A stretch of 64,000 nt of DNA. Origin: Amphirosellinia nigrospora (Eukaryota; Ascomycota; Sordariomycetes; Xylariales; Xylariaceae). Position numbers and translations under genes: made by a program. The notes under the pieces were generated by a model. The model was not told the origin of the DNA, searched no databases, and worked only from the letters and a program-made list of their open reading frames with translations. This document shows positions 34,654-46,680 of the stretch, in pieces (within the stretch, counting starts at the first letter, position 1; each line of letters starts with the position of its first letter). The stretch lies in assembly GCA_004123355.1 (NCBI GenBank), contig SCHM01000003.1:5041058-5105057 (forward strand). Direction: 5' to 3'.

Positions 34654-36571
34654 TTATAGCTTACCACCAGCAAGCTGGACAAGCTTGGGGAAGTCAGGGG
34701 TGCCTAGACCAGTCACAGGATCCCAGCCCTTGACAGCCGGGAAGCCATCAACACCACAGCCAACCGCACTGCCTTGGGTGATATCGTTCAGCCCCTTGTA
34801 GCCGACAGAGTACAACCAGGGGTTCAGGAATCCCAGCGGACTCTTGCCAGATGCCAGGAGAGCATCGTTGACCAGAGTAAGAATGCCGCTGGTGAGAGGG
34901 GTGGATGCAGAGGTGCCGCTAATCACACCCTCGGTACCGTTCCAGAAGTATGCGAAGTAGAGGCCCTGGGAGGCAATATCGGGATAGGCACGACCCTTCT
35001 TGTTATACCAACCGTCATACTGGCCCTTCAGGCCCTTGACGTAGCTTGTGACTTCACTCTTCTGGTACAGAGGAGTATCAAAAATGTTGCTGAAACCACC
35101 TCCAGAGGTGTAGTTGCCATGGCTAACACCATCAGGGCCGGTAAAAGCGGGCCGGTAGGCAACGACCTCGGGCTCGAAGTTCTTGGTGGCGCCAACGGCG
35201 GTGACAAAGGGGCATGACGGTGGGAATTCGGGGAGAAACTTGTCAGTGTTCTTGCCGTCATTGCTAACGCAGGTGCCGTAAGCGCCGACACCAGAATCGC
35301 CACTGGCGAAAAGGAGAGAAGTTCCACGAGCACCGACCTGTGCGAACTGCTGGCACACGCGTCGAGCATATGATGCTGGGACCGTCTGCTCGTCATCAGC
35401 GTACGAGGTGGAAATGATCTGAGGGATCGATTTCTGGCTAAGAAGCCAGTTCACCCAGACGAGGTATGGCTCGTTGGTGTTCTCCGTGCTGTTGGGTGGG
35501 ATGATTGGGGGCGAACCACCAGTCGAAAAGCTGATGATGGGTGTATTATATGAGATGCCAGCAATGGCTTGCAAGTCCAGATTAGCTTCCTTGCTTGTAG
35601 CCGCCTCCAAGTCAGCAGGCGTCAGGGGCCCATCTCCAGGGCCGTTTGCGAGTCAACTGACTGAGGGAATGTTTTCACAGTCGGGAGCTCTTCAGGCCGA
35701 TATTTCTGGACAAAGAGCTCGCCATCGCTACGAATTGGGTGTTCTCCTAGGTAGTTTGTGAATGCAACCTTGTTTTTGCCAGCTGCGCGGGGCTTATACC
35801 CCTTCGTTTTATAGAGAGTCTCAAAGCACTGGGGTGTCACAGAGCTAGTGTTGCAAACCGCGCCGACGCCCGAGTTGGTTGGGTAGTGCTTGAGGAGGCT
35901 AGGATCGGCGGAGACGACTCCCGTGTCCACGAAAGACTGGGAGGAGTGAGTGCGAGCGCGGAAGAAAGAGTTGGTGGGCTGAATCGTGTCGATATGATCG
36001 TGCAGATGATTCGGCAAAGACCACGACGGCGCTCGTGCCACCTTAGCACCATCCTTGTGTTCAAAGATGTGATACTTGGTGTCGAGAAGCCGTTCAATAT
36101 CACCAATTGGCAACGCAACGGTGATCCAGTCCTTCGCAGCACTATACGACGAAGGCACAATACCATTGTCGTTCAGCCACTCGTGGACGAGGTCGGAAGT
36201 CTCCTTGGTGGGCTTCACAAGCTCTTCGACTTCATCGGCAGACAGATGGTGTCCGTACTTGGCATGAGCCGGATCGGAAACTGGGCACCATGTTAGCTAA
36301 ACAAAGTCATCAAATATCTCAGGTCTCCGGTGTGGAGAAGGCATCCCCTTCGTACCCTCGTACAGCTGCTTCTCCAGCTCATCAAAGTTACTCTGCTTGA
36401 GCCCGATTTGCAGATGCATAACATGGCTAGCCGGCGCCCTCGCCACTTGAGTCCAGTCTCTAGGGACATTGTGCGAGTCCTTCAAGCTGTAGCCAGAGCG
36501 GGCGACGGGGCTCGCAAAGACGGCCTGCGGCGCGCGACGAGCGCGGCCGAGAAGACAGTAGCACCAACCAT
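34654..36571 (-). CDS. Sedolisin family S53 peptidase (tripeptidyl-peptidase-like)
   Basis: Secreted acidic serine-carboxyl peptidase made as a zymogen. The start ATG 36571 gives a signal peptide (MVGATVFSAALVA), then a pro-domain (about residues 20-200: SHVMHLQIGLKQSNFDELEK, KYGHHLSADE). The catalytic domain follows. The catalytic Glu and Asp lie in KEANLDLQAI, the oxyanion Asp in ASGDSGVGAYG and the nucleophile Ser in SGTSASTPLTSG. A calcium site is likely around GWDPVTGLGTPDF. One intron, 36281-36355. Frame breaks lie at about 36529-36537 within the signal peptide and at the T run 35645-35647. Corrected length about 614 aa, normal for fungal S53 enzymes. Role: extracellular protein digestion. 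Confidence 0.93.
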
Positions 36572-38623
36572 GTTGCAATTGACTCAGTCAACTCAACTGT
36601 TCGTCGATGGTAACGGCGACGAGCAGAACAGAGGTGATGAAAGAGGAGGGGGTAAGGAGCAAGGGCAGAGGCATCTCGAGCTACTTGTACTCCAGAGCAG
36701 ACCTGGGGTGGATGGATCGGCGTGCTCCTCGCGTGCTATGATGCCTGCAATGCCACAGCTATCCAATGGTTATCCATCCTTGCAAGCTGTGGGATCGCCA
36801 GGGCAATGGTAGCTCTGATTGGCTCTGCACAGATTGGAAGCTCTTGTCACAATCTAGACTCGATCGTATTTTGCCAATGGCCAGAGCTCGTCATTATCGG
36901 TTCATCCGATCGGTTGATGGGCAAGGGTGATGCTGGGATAGCTATCCAGCTAGCTCGCCTTTGTGTACATTTCTGGAAGGTCAACAGAGGAGGCAAATCC
37001 GAAAGCTGGGGTCCGCCGAGGCTAATGCGGTCCTGGCGCAGGGGGTTATTTGACCTGAACCGAGGAACAGAATAAGCCAAGGCAGCTGATTGGGTCAGAA
37101 AAGCTTATCAATTGTTAGTCTCTTGTCTTTACTACTTGTACAGTACACTTGTTTAATGTACAACCCAGAAACTTGGTTACTGTGTATACACTCAGGTACG
37201 GGCTCCTCAAGGTCGTTGATCTGCAATTGCTAAATCTGCTTGAAGAATATCAAATATCAGCTGCCAGCTCAGACTCAGCTGAACAATTAGGTGCTGTGAT
37301 AGGCATTGATGTGTACTACAGTACCTACGTTAGTGGATCTCTATCGGTTACCTGGGCTAGTACTGCCTGCAGATACCGTAAATAGTTAAGCTTTACAGCG
37401 CTGTGGCTGAAAAGATAGAGTCCTTTGATTGGCTTTAGCCGACTGGCTTACCTCTTCCAGCAATTCGGAAGCAGCGCATTGATAATAGCTGATCATCTCT
37501 ATCACGACATCTTACGTGCCCATAAAAACTTGCAAAGTATCTGATTCGCTTCATTCACCGCCGTGGTCTATATGGCGGCAATTTAGCTTATGATTGATAA
37601 AGCACTGAGTTACCTAAACAAACCAAACAGTGTTGCTGGTAATGATGAGTAGTCTTATTAATATCAATGCCAATACGACTCCTATTCGGTAGCTCTCAAA
37701 AACTAAAAGAAGCTACTAAGTACCCGCTCGTAACGTCTTTAAGTTCGAGGCCTTCAAAGATGGCATAATGTTGGTCCCCTGCAGGGCAAAGTTAAATCCA
37801 TTGGAAGCGATACCTTGCTTTTCATTAATTTGTTCGACGCAATTATGTAAACCAATATGAGGAGAATATTTGCTGCAGTTAGTGGCTGCTCAAACGTCTA
37901 CAGGCTTAGCCTATCTATTGGGTTCTAGAAAAGCACCAAAAGGTACTGAAGAAGTAATATGCCTTTAAGGCGAGGGAAGAAGTCTAATCCATGGACCTCA
38001 AGTGATCTCCGATATCTCCCTAAACGAAAAATCATGCACCAGTGCCAAGATGAAAAATGTTGCCCTGGTCGGTCTTTACAATCGCTTGATTCACTCCGCA
38101 CAGATTGCATAATTAGTTATCCGGCTTGAGGTCATCATTTCACCTTTCAGAGGCCCTATGTGACATGGTACATTTATAGTACTATGGATTCGTGACCTGG
38201 AACGCGATATGTTTTACAGCATCACATCACAACAGCTTAGGTAGGGTCCAGCTTCCTCCGGTAAACAAATTCAAACAACTGTCGAGAGTCAGTTCGTTCC
38301 TTCTAAACACTTCGTAAGCGCAATCCTAAATAAGCTATACTTCCGAGGAAACAAGAACTATTTCCTAGCAACTCCCTTATTGTGTAGGTTCCGAAGCTTC
38401 GACAGACGGTTACGCTTTCCAACATGTAGAATGACATCGGCAACCGTATATATAGCAAATCTCGCAAAGAAAAGTGATGACCCTGTCTAAAATTTTTTGT
38501 CAACAAACCCACATCCCACATCCCAGATAGCTCATCGACATCGTCTAAATTCACATTACGATCTTCCATAGATTCTATTACTCTGGTACTATCACATAAC
38601 AGTTTCCTTGTCCGTTACACAAA
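36572..38623. other. 2-kb intergenic region, no supported gene
   Basis: Upstream of the sedolisin gene. The frames seen (for example 36722-37075) are antisense or spacer reading without protein character. Confidence 0.55.
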
Positions 38624-39017
38624 ATGGTGGTTCTTTCAGATGTCCTCTCTGACTATCATGCCCTGGCAGCCTGGCAAATACGATTAAAAGCAAGTTACCT
38701 TACCAGGACCGATGACCTCGACGACTTCATGTCGACGGTAGATATTTCATACCAGAAAGCTAGGCGGCAATACAAGTCGCTGCTGGAGGGGGACTCCCGG
38801 CCTCCCGAGAGAGAGGAAGACTCCCAGCCTCCCGAGAGAGGAAGACTCCCAGCCTCCCGAGAGAGAGGAAGACTCCCGGCCTCCCGAGAGAGAGGAAGAC
38901 TTAGAAAGATATTTAACCATTATGTCTCGTTACTCACAGTGGTACCAATGGGCAGAGAACGAAATCCGACTCAAAAGACTCAGAGCCCCCCGAAGACGAA
39001 ACACACAATTAACCTAA
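38624..39017 (+). CDS. Small ORF with four 9-residue repeats, unrecognised
   Basis: A possible small protein of about 130 aa. An N-terminal helical part (DYHALAAWQIRLKASYL, then FMSTVDISYQKARRQYKSL) leads into four tandem repeats of consensus DS(R/Q)PPEREE. After the repeats comes DLERYLTIMSRYSQWYQWAE and a basic end RAPRRRNTQLT, stop 39015-39017. The second repeat unit lacks two bases (one GA), so the literal frame from ATG 38624 leaves the repeats in a different frame and stops at 39109. The fact that repeats and flanks read well in one protein frame once that GA is allowed for argues that it is coding. No known family. Confidence 0.45.
38792..38897 (+). repeat. 27-bp tandem repeat, four units
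   Basis: Units at 38792-38818, 38819-38843 (25 bp), 38844-38870 and 38871-38897. They differ by G/A at one position (CCCGG or CCCAG) and by the number of GA dinucleotides in the short unit. Confidence 0.9.
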
Positions 39018-40052
39018 GGAAGACGGCCAGACCCTCCCCAAAGAAAATCAGGGCGACGTTGAAGAGGGTGGTGTTCACGAAGGGCTCTCTTCACCTTGGG
39101 ATCGCTTGAATGATTACGGAAGTAAACCCGGTCAAAGCTGCGCCACAGTCAACAAGCAGGAAAAACTTACTTGCGCCGTCCTAGCTCGAAAAGATGCCCA
39201 TCCAGTATTTAGCGGGAAAGACGGAACTTGTCCCCGCCCTCACCTTCCTTCAGAAAATCTATTCATGACTCCATCACCGCAAACTCGGCGATAGCAACAC
39301 ATTAGCTACCCTCCTCACGCACAATCATACTCATTCAATACGACTATCTCAAAAAGCGGTTTTTATTTTGGCCCTGTTTTCGGTTTCAGCTCCGGCCCAG
39401 TGTGCCTTCAATTGAGTTTCTGTTTATCTCCTTCATGAGCGGGTGAAGTTTGTATTATCTCCTTGCTTAGATGAAGCCTAGTTCTCACGGCAAAGCGTAA
39501 GCGGGCATGAAGGGGAATGGGAGATTTTCGGTATTCCTTGAAATCCCGAATCGGCATAACGGACCATGTATGCATGTAGTTGAGTATGAACAAGAAGCAT
39601 AACAGCTGATACTCCTGATTGCAAATATAGCGTTGTCTGAATTGAAGATTGATAAAATTCATATCCTTGTTCGAAACCAAGCTTGGCTAATGCTGTTCAT
39701 GATGGAAATTCGCGAAAATAAATCTGTGTAAGGGATACTGTCACTAAATATCGACTGTGATGTGAGATTTATGGCACTCAGTGAGATGGTTTAGATATTC
39801 CATCAGCGTTTTTTGTTCTATCAACCACCCATTTCCCTTCACCCCAAGCCTTATATTTCAGTAGGGTCTTGTTCAACTGCCTTGTTAATTGTTTTGTGGG
39901 CCGCGACGTTTTGCAGCATGCATGTGGTGTTGAGCGACCAACAGACCATCTAAGCCACAATCGTGTGGGGCTTGGCGACACCCTCAAGCATCCTACCTCG
40001 AATTCGACCTCCCACGATTGAGAATATCTATCCTAATCCCTTAACTAATGTT
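39018..40052. other. Intergenic region
   Basis: No recognisable gene. Probably holds the promoter of the serine hydrolase. Confidence 0.55.
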
Positions 40053-40956
40053 ATGAGTACAAAAAAGATGGACCCCAACGCAAATTCGTCTAAGCCCCCC
40101 AACGAAGGGTTATACATTGTAGAGCCTACATCTACACATACGCACACCATCATTTTTCTACACGGACTAAGCTCAAATGGCGAAAAGTTCGGCAGAGAGC
40201 TCCTAGAGACAGGAAGGACGAAGAATGGGAAGACGCTCCCCGAGCTCCTCCCAGGCGCTCGATTCGTCTTCCCCACGGCCAAGCGCAGGCGATCGAGCGC
40301 CTTCGGCAGGAAGAAGCTCACACAATGGTTCGACATCGCACGGCTTCCGGATCCCTCTTATCGCAAAGAAATACAGCTTCAAGGCCTCTCCGAGTCCGCG
40401 GTTGAAATCAGGGGCCTCCTCGAGCAAGAGATCGCTCGCGTGCCCCCAGCGAATATCATTCTCGGCGGAATCAGTCAAGGGTGCGGTATGTCGCTGTCAG
40501 TCTTGCTCAGTCTCGAGTTTCCCCTCGGGGGTATGTAGGCATGTGCGGCTACCTCCCTTTCCAGCAAGACATCGAAGATGCTGTAAACGAGGCACAGGGT
40601 GAAGAGAATGACGACGATAATCCATTTGCAGCGTCGGATGAGGATGAACAGCCTGTGGACTCTGCTGTGCGAGCGCTCAAATTTGAGAGGGACCTCTTGG
40701 GCCTGGATCCCCTGCCTAATACTACGACTCGGCAAACTGCGGTCTCAACGCCTATTTTCTTAGGCCATGGGGATGCTGATGAGAAGAAGCCTTGTGCACT
40801 GGGTGAAGCGGCCGCTAAGACAATGCAGGCGGCAGGATACGATGTTGATTGGAAGCTTTATCTGGGCTTGGGTCACTGGTACAAGATACCCGAGAGATTG
40901 ACGATATCGTCAACTTTATTAGAGAAAAGGTAGGGTGGGAAATGCTTGACACATAA
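40053..40956 (+). CDS. Acyl-protein thioesterase/carboxylesterase-like serine hydrolase
   Basis: Alpha/beta hydrolase of the phospholipase/carboxylesterase group that includes acyl-protein thioesterases; likely cytosolic, removing acyl groups from protein or lipid substrates. The oxyanion region is IIFLHGLSSNGEKF, the nucleophile elbow GGISQG, the acid in FLGHGDADEKKP and the histidine in LGLGHWYKIPE. An acidic insert (EENDDDNPFAASDEDEQ) sits before the acid residue and is unusual. Start: ATG 40053, with 40068 as an alternative. The frame breaks at the G run 40527-40531 and at about 40891-40896, after which the protein ends at stop 40954-40956. Corrected length about 301 aa. Neighbour 38 bp away, tail to tail. 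Confidence 0.88.
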
Positions 40957-40994
40957 AATCTTTATATTTTGTTAACAATAACTATGTGCTGAGT

Positions 40995-42073
40995 TCATAC
41001 TACGGCAGATTCCAATATGGCAAACTGGTCTTTGTCAGAATCTAAAGCCGCCAATGTATCAAAAGGTAGAGTGACTAGAGGCGACGTATGTCCAAAATCA
41101 ACATTGAACAGGATAGGGAACTCCTTCTCTCCCAAGGGCCCGTCGCACAGAAGCCCCTTAATGACGTCGATGTACTGATCCCTCAATTCTGGGGTGATGT
41201 ATCCGAACGGCCGTCCTACAACTAACCCAGCAGCATCATCAAACACACCCTGTGCGATGAGGTCTGCGATACCGGCCTGCACGCGGTAGATAGGATTACC
41301 CGAGACGTCGTCCTCGGCAATAGCGGTCTCGAGGAAAACGATACGACCGCGCCAGTCAGGCACGATCGCACGCACGCCCGCCAGACGCGCCATGACGGTG
41401 AGACAACCACCAAAGAGGCGTCCCTCGGCCTTTCCCGGGCGGATCCACGTCCAGCCGGGAGTGGGAGCAAGCTCGTTCGGCACGTCCAATTTCTCGGGGT
41501 AGAAGAAGGAGGGCAGCTTAGGGGCGAAGAATCGCGAGCGGTCGACGTCGCCGATCGGCTCGCGGTTCGCGATGGCGCGGAACAGGTTCCTCGTGTTGAA
41601 GGCGAGCGTGGAGTCCTCGTCGTCCAGCGACGCCAACTCGCCTAGCTCGGGGATCGCGCCCGGGCCGTAGAAGGTGCGCAACCCGTCATGGCATGGAGAA
41701 ACCAGTGCAAGCCCGTGATGTCAGAGTACCCGACGACGATTTTGGGGTTCGCGCGGATCGCCTCGTGTAGTGCCGTGTCGGCCAAGAGCGCCGGCAGAAG
41801 CTCGTTGAAGGAAGGGCCGCCGATGGTGGTAATGATGGCGTCGATACTGGGGTCCGTGAACGCCGCGCGCAGCTCGGACAGCCGGTTTGCGATACAGTTC
41901 TGGATTCCGGCGTCTGGATTATAGAACTCGCGTACTTTGTAGCCCTTATTTGTGAGCAAGGTTGTTGCGCGTAACATAACCGCCGGGAGTTCATGGTTCA
42001 ATCGTGCTGAAGGCGATATGAAGGCGATAGTTCCGCCGGGCTGGAGAGCCTTGGGAAGTATAGGTGAAGGCAT
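40995..42073 (-). CDS. S66 family serine peptidase (LD-carboxypeptidase/MccF-like)
   Basis: Member of peptidase family S66, which in bacteria cuts cell-wall tetrapeptides or detoxifies peptide antibiotics; fungal members are of uncertain role. Ser in GYSDITGLHWF, Glu in VFLETAIAE and His in VDFGHTSPLVTLP form the catalytic triad expected for the family. The N-terminal TIAFISPSARL and the TIGGPSFNELLP segment match the family fold. No intron, no signal peptide. One frame break at the C run 41682-41684 splits the protein after the nucleophile. Corrected length about 359 aa. It is the last recognisable gene before the AT-rich block; its promoter is only about 400 bp from that boundary. Confidence 0.9.
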
Positions 42074-42483
42074 TTGAATGGGTTTGGGGCGTACGATTTA
42101 AGACTAACTGGTTGATAATACGACAGCTCTACTTCAGAATCCTGATTTCGCATTGATAATTGATACTTCGAGTCGACAGATTGAATCTATTTATGCTGCT
42201 TCATACTCCAACCATATCTTATATTTCACATTTCGTCTTCATATGGCGCCTTCATCGATAATCAGTTTGACATTGAGTCACACCGATGCTGTGCGGATAC
42301 CAGGGACATAGGGACATGATTAGAAGTCCTGTATGCTACCTACGTCCCGACCTTGATCAGTGTTGAGGCTTTCCATAGGTAGATGTGGGCTCATGTGTTC
42401 CTTGGGTTTGGAAACAATATTGCCATTTTCAGTTATACACTAGTTTCGAATCGAAATGTCGCGCCCTACCCATCCTTTACACA
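42074..42483. promoter_or_regulatory. Upstream region of S66 gene, up to AT-rich boundary
   Basis: Normal-composition sequence. No further gene is seen. It ends abruptly near 42484-42520, where composition falls to very high AT. Confidence 0.5.
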
Positions 42484-43047
42484 TAAGTTCCCCCCGTTTT
42501 TAGGAAACATACCGATAATAGTATTTTTTTTCTATAAATTATATAATAAATATTAATTAAAGCTTATTTTTTATTTAAAAATAGTATTTTTAGTATTTTA
42601 AAGCGTTAAAATATTTAAAAAAGCTTTAAAAAATATATTTAATATTTTAAAAGCTATAAAAACTGCTAAATTATTATTAAATTTACATAAATATAATATT
42701 AGCTATAAAATATATATTTTTTTATAATAATATAAAAAATTATATAATTTTTATAATTATTGCTAAAAATATTTATTATATTACTAATTATAATAGTTTA
42801 TTTTTTATTGCTATTATTTTTGTTATTTTTATTATTAAAACTATTATTTAGTTTAACTAGCTTTTTAAATCGATTAATTTTACGAAAAAAAAGTTAGCCG
42901 AGCTATTTTTTATTATATAAAGCGGGTATAATAAAGTTTGCTACTATAATCGTACGTTTTAATAATTTTACTAACGAAAAAATCGAAATATTTTTACGCG
43001 TAATATTTTTAAAAAATAAAAAATAAACTATAAAAATATTAAAAATA

Positions 43048-43200
43048 GTCACGGGTGGCTAACCAGATACAGTGGATACAGTGGATATAGTGGGTCCTTG
43101 CGGGACCTACTTAGAGTTATATGATTAGCTCTACCGTGTATATATATAAAATCCTTATAGATAGAATTAGCCGCTAGATTTTAGATCTAGCTTAGTATTT
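43048..43200 (+). repeat. Less AT-rich island, possible LTR fragment
   Basis: About 150 bp with much more G/C than its surroundings, including the hairpin GGTCC-TTGCG-GGACC and a TATATATATAAAATCC stretch. A terminal repeat of a retrotransposon is one reading (inference); a partner copy was not identified. Confidence 0.4.
43066..43092 (+). repeat. Three tandem 9-bp units (GATACAGTG)
   Basis: Units 43066-43074, 43075-43083 and 43084-43092. The third reads GATATAGTG, a CpA-to-TpA change. Confidence 0.85.
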
Positions 43201-44482
43201 TTTAATTAATATATAAATAAGACTTTAATTAAAAGCTTTGCTTTTATAAAAGATATTAATTATAATAATCGAGAGATTAATATTATTTAATTTTATTTTT
43301 TTAAATTTTGATTTATTTAATATTTTTTTCGAGTAAATATATTAATTTACGTAATTTGTATTTTTATTGTAGCTAGTTATACTAATTAAAGTTTATTGTT
43401 TTTTAATTTTAAATTCGGATCAATATTAAAGCGAAAATTTTTAATATTATACTAAATATAATTAATGCTAAAGCGAAAATTTTTAATAGTACTAAATTAT
43501 AGTATAAAAAACGATATTATTATTATAGCTAATATAGTTTACGCGGTTGCCCGAAAAGAAATTATTTTTAATTTTAATAATTTAATTAATTTATATTTTT
43601 ATTTATAAAAATATCTTAAAAAATAAGTTTTATTAACGTTTTTTTGTTTAATTTGCTTTTATATTTATTGTTAATATTTATACGGCCGGTTATATTATAA
43701 TTAAAAATAAAAAAAAAAAAGTTTTAAAATGTTTTTAAAAATTTTATTTTTAATATTTACGAATAATTTTATAAAAAATATTTCGATTTATTTAAATATA
43801 TTAAAATATAAACTATTTTGCGCGATTAAGTTTAAATAACTATTAATAAACTAGCAGTTTTAGCGGTTTAAAATAATAAACTAAGTTTTTATTTTACTAC
43901 GATTATAAAAATTAATAAAGCTATATTTTTAAATTTTAATAGTTATATAAACTAAACGGTTTTTAATAATGTTTATATTAAAGATTATAAAGTTTTTTTT
44001 TAAAAAATAAAAGTTTAATATTTAATATTTTATATTTATAATTATTTGATTTAAAATTTATATTAAAAAAGCAATATTGCCGATATTAATTTTAATAATA
44101 TTTTAAATATTATAGAACTATTATAATATGAAAAAAAAAAAATTAATATAATTAGCGAAAAGGTTATTATATTTTAAGCTAAATTTAACGTAAAACAAAA
44201 AAAATTAAATAAAACTAATTAAACCGTTATTAATTTAGTTAAAAATAATTGCGGTATTATTTTATTTAATATAAATATTATTAAAAGTAATAAACGTACT
44301 AAAAAATTAAAGTTAAAATATAAGTTTTTTTTAATAATTTTATTTAGGATAAAGTTAATTTTAAAATATAGTTTTAAATTATAATTAATTGTTTAATAAT
44401 TAATTATAATTAGTTTATTATAAACGGCGTAAAAATAAATAATATTAAATTACGCTTAAGAAATAAAATAGCTAAAAATTTA

Positions 44483-45292
44483 TAACGTACCACATAAGCA
44501 TCCTGCACACATAAGTAAGCTGCACACTTAAGCTTGGCATTTTATTAAAATTATAATAACTTTACGAAACTAAGCCTAATCGGGCGATAATTTTCAGGGC
44601 TAATATATAACTATATATAGTATATAAATATAAGTTTTTAATTTTTTACGCTAGCTTAATAAGGTTATAAACCCCGGTTTTTAAAGTAAGCTAAAAATAA
44701 AGCTAAAATAAAATCCTAGTTAGTACTAGCGTATAATTTTATTTAAAATTTTAAAAAAATAAAACTAGATTTAGCACGTTTTTTATACTATATATATTTT
44801 TTCGAATTTTTAAGCTAGGTTTAGTATTTCTTTTTATTTTTTAAAGTATAAAAAATCAATAAAAAAAAAAAAAAAAAAAAAAAATAAAAAAAAAAAAAAA
44901 AATAATAAAAAAATAATAATATTTTATACTTTAAAAAATAAAAAGAAATACTAAACCTAGCTCAAAAAATTCGAAAAATATATATAGTATAAAAAAACGT
45001 GCTAAATCTAGTTTTATTTTTTTAAAATTTTAAATAAAATTATACGCTAGTACTAACTAGGATTTTATTTTAGCTTTATTTTTAGCTTACTTTAAAAACC
45101 GGGTTTATAACCTTATTAAGCTAGCGTAAAAAATTAAAAAACTTATATTTATATACTATATATAGTTATATATTAGCCCTGAAATTATCGCCCGATTAGG
45201 CTTAGTTTCGTAAAGTTATTATAATTTTAATAAAATGCCAAGCTTGAGTGTGCAGCTTACTTGTGTGTGCAGGATGCTTGTGTGGTACGTTA
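44483..45292. mobile_element. Foldback (long inverted repeat) element, ~810 bp
   Basis: Two arms of about 370 bp (44484-44854 and 44921-45291) are inverted copies separated by about 65 bp of nearly pure A. The termini are AACGTACCAC...GTGGTACGTT, flanked by TA on each side, which could be a TA target duplication as in Tc1/mariner-type elements or part of the repeat itself. No transposase is present, so it would be non-autonomous. It keeps more G/C than its surroundings, suggesting a later insertion. Confidence 0.85.
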
Positions 45293-46356
45293 GTTTTATT
45301 TAAAAAAAAAAAACTTAAACCGAATTATAATATTTAAAAGATTAATAAAATATTTTAAATAATAATATATAAATATTAACTAAAAAAAAAAGTTTGCGTA
45401 AAATAGGCCGTTTTTAAATTAAAATTTTTAAAAAATTTTAAAGCTTTAAAAAGTTTTATTTGTTTTATTAAAAAACGAAATATTTTATTTTTATAAAAAA
45501 AAAAAGTTTTATATTCGACTTTTTATTTATTTTAAAAATTAAATATTAAATAAGTATTTAAATAAAACTTATATTTATAAAATTTTTATTTTATATGCTA
45601 AATAGTTTATTTATAATTTAAAAAAACTAACGCTAAAAATAAAAGCTATAAAGCAGTTTTAAATAATATTAATAGTTTAAATATTAATATTAATATTAGC
45701 TTAAATTGCTTGATTTTTATATTTAGTTTAAAAATAATAAATTTTTTATTTTAATAATAATAATAATAATAAATTGTTTATTTTTTTAATAAACTAAAAA
45801 CCTGATTTATTATAACAAAATAAAATAGTTATTAAAAAAAAAAAAATGTTTTTATTACTAAAAATATAGTTATGTTTTAAAAGAATATTTAGTAAAAGCA
45901 AAAATAATAATTAAATAAAAAACGTAATTAGCTGTTTTATATGTTTAATACGGCCAAAAAAATAATAAAAAAAAGTTTTTAAAAAAAATATAAAAAAAGT
46001 TTAACTTTAAAAAAAATAGATTTTTTTTAAAAAAAACGTTAATAAATAAAATATTAATAATAAAAAAGATTTTTTAAACTTATATTTCGGAAAAAATTGT
46101 TTTTAATATTATATATTTTAGTATTAAATAAAAAAATATTTATTATTTATAATTATTTTTGTTATAATTATAGTATTATTTACGTACGAAGTTAATATAT
46201 TAATATTAATTGCTAAAAAGAATATTATAAGTTATAAAATAAAGCTTAATTAAAAGAAAAGAATTTATTATTAGATCTATATAATAGATTTAATAATAGA
46301 TTTTTAACTAATAATATATTAGCTGTTTATTTAAATATAAGTATTATTAGGTAGCT

Positions 46357-46381
46357 TTTTTTTACGCTTCGCGTAAAAAAA
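46357..46381. repeat. Hairpin TTTTTTTACGC-TTC-GCGTAAAAAAA
   Basis: An 11-bp perfect inverted repeat with a 3-base loop in the AT-rich block. Function unknown. Confidence 0.5.
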
Positions 46382-46589
46382 CTACTAGTAATATAGACCT
46401 TTTAAGGGCTTTATTAAAATGCCGGGGTATAAAAAAACTTTTGCTAACTTTAATAAATCTATTTAAGCTATATTATAATTATAATTTTTTTATATAATAT
46501 TAAATAATATTTTTATTTGTTTTATTTTTTCTATTATTTTATTTATAAATAGCTATAACTTAAAGCTTTAGCAAAAAGTAAAAAACTTA

Positions 46590-46680
46590 CTTATAAATAC
46601 ATCAAATGCAATAGCATTAACAGCAAAAATTAGTACTAAAGCCAGAACATTAATTACCTTACGTAGCTTATTACAAAGAC
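46590..46680. other. Short island retaining CpA/TpG
   Basis: About 90 bp containing many CpA dinucleotides (for example ACATCAAATGCAATAGCA) amid sequence almost lacking them. It may be unique DNA caught between repeats or a recent insertion. Confidence 0.4.
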
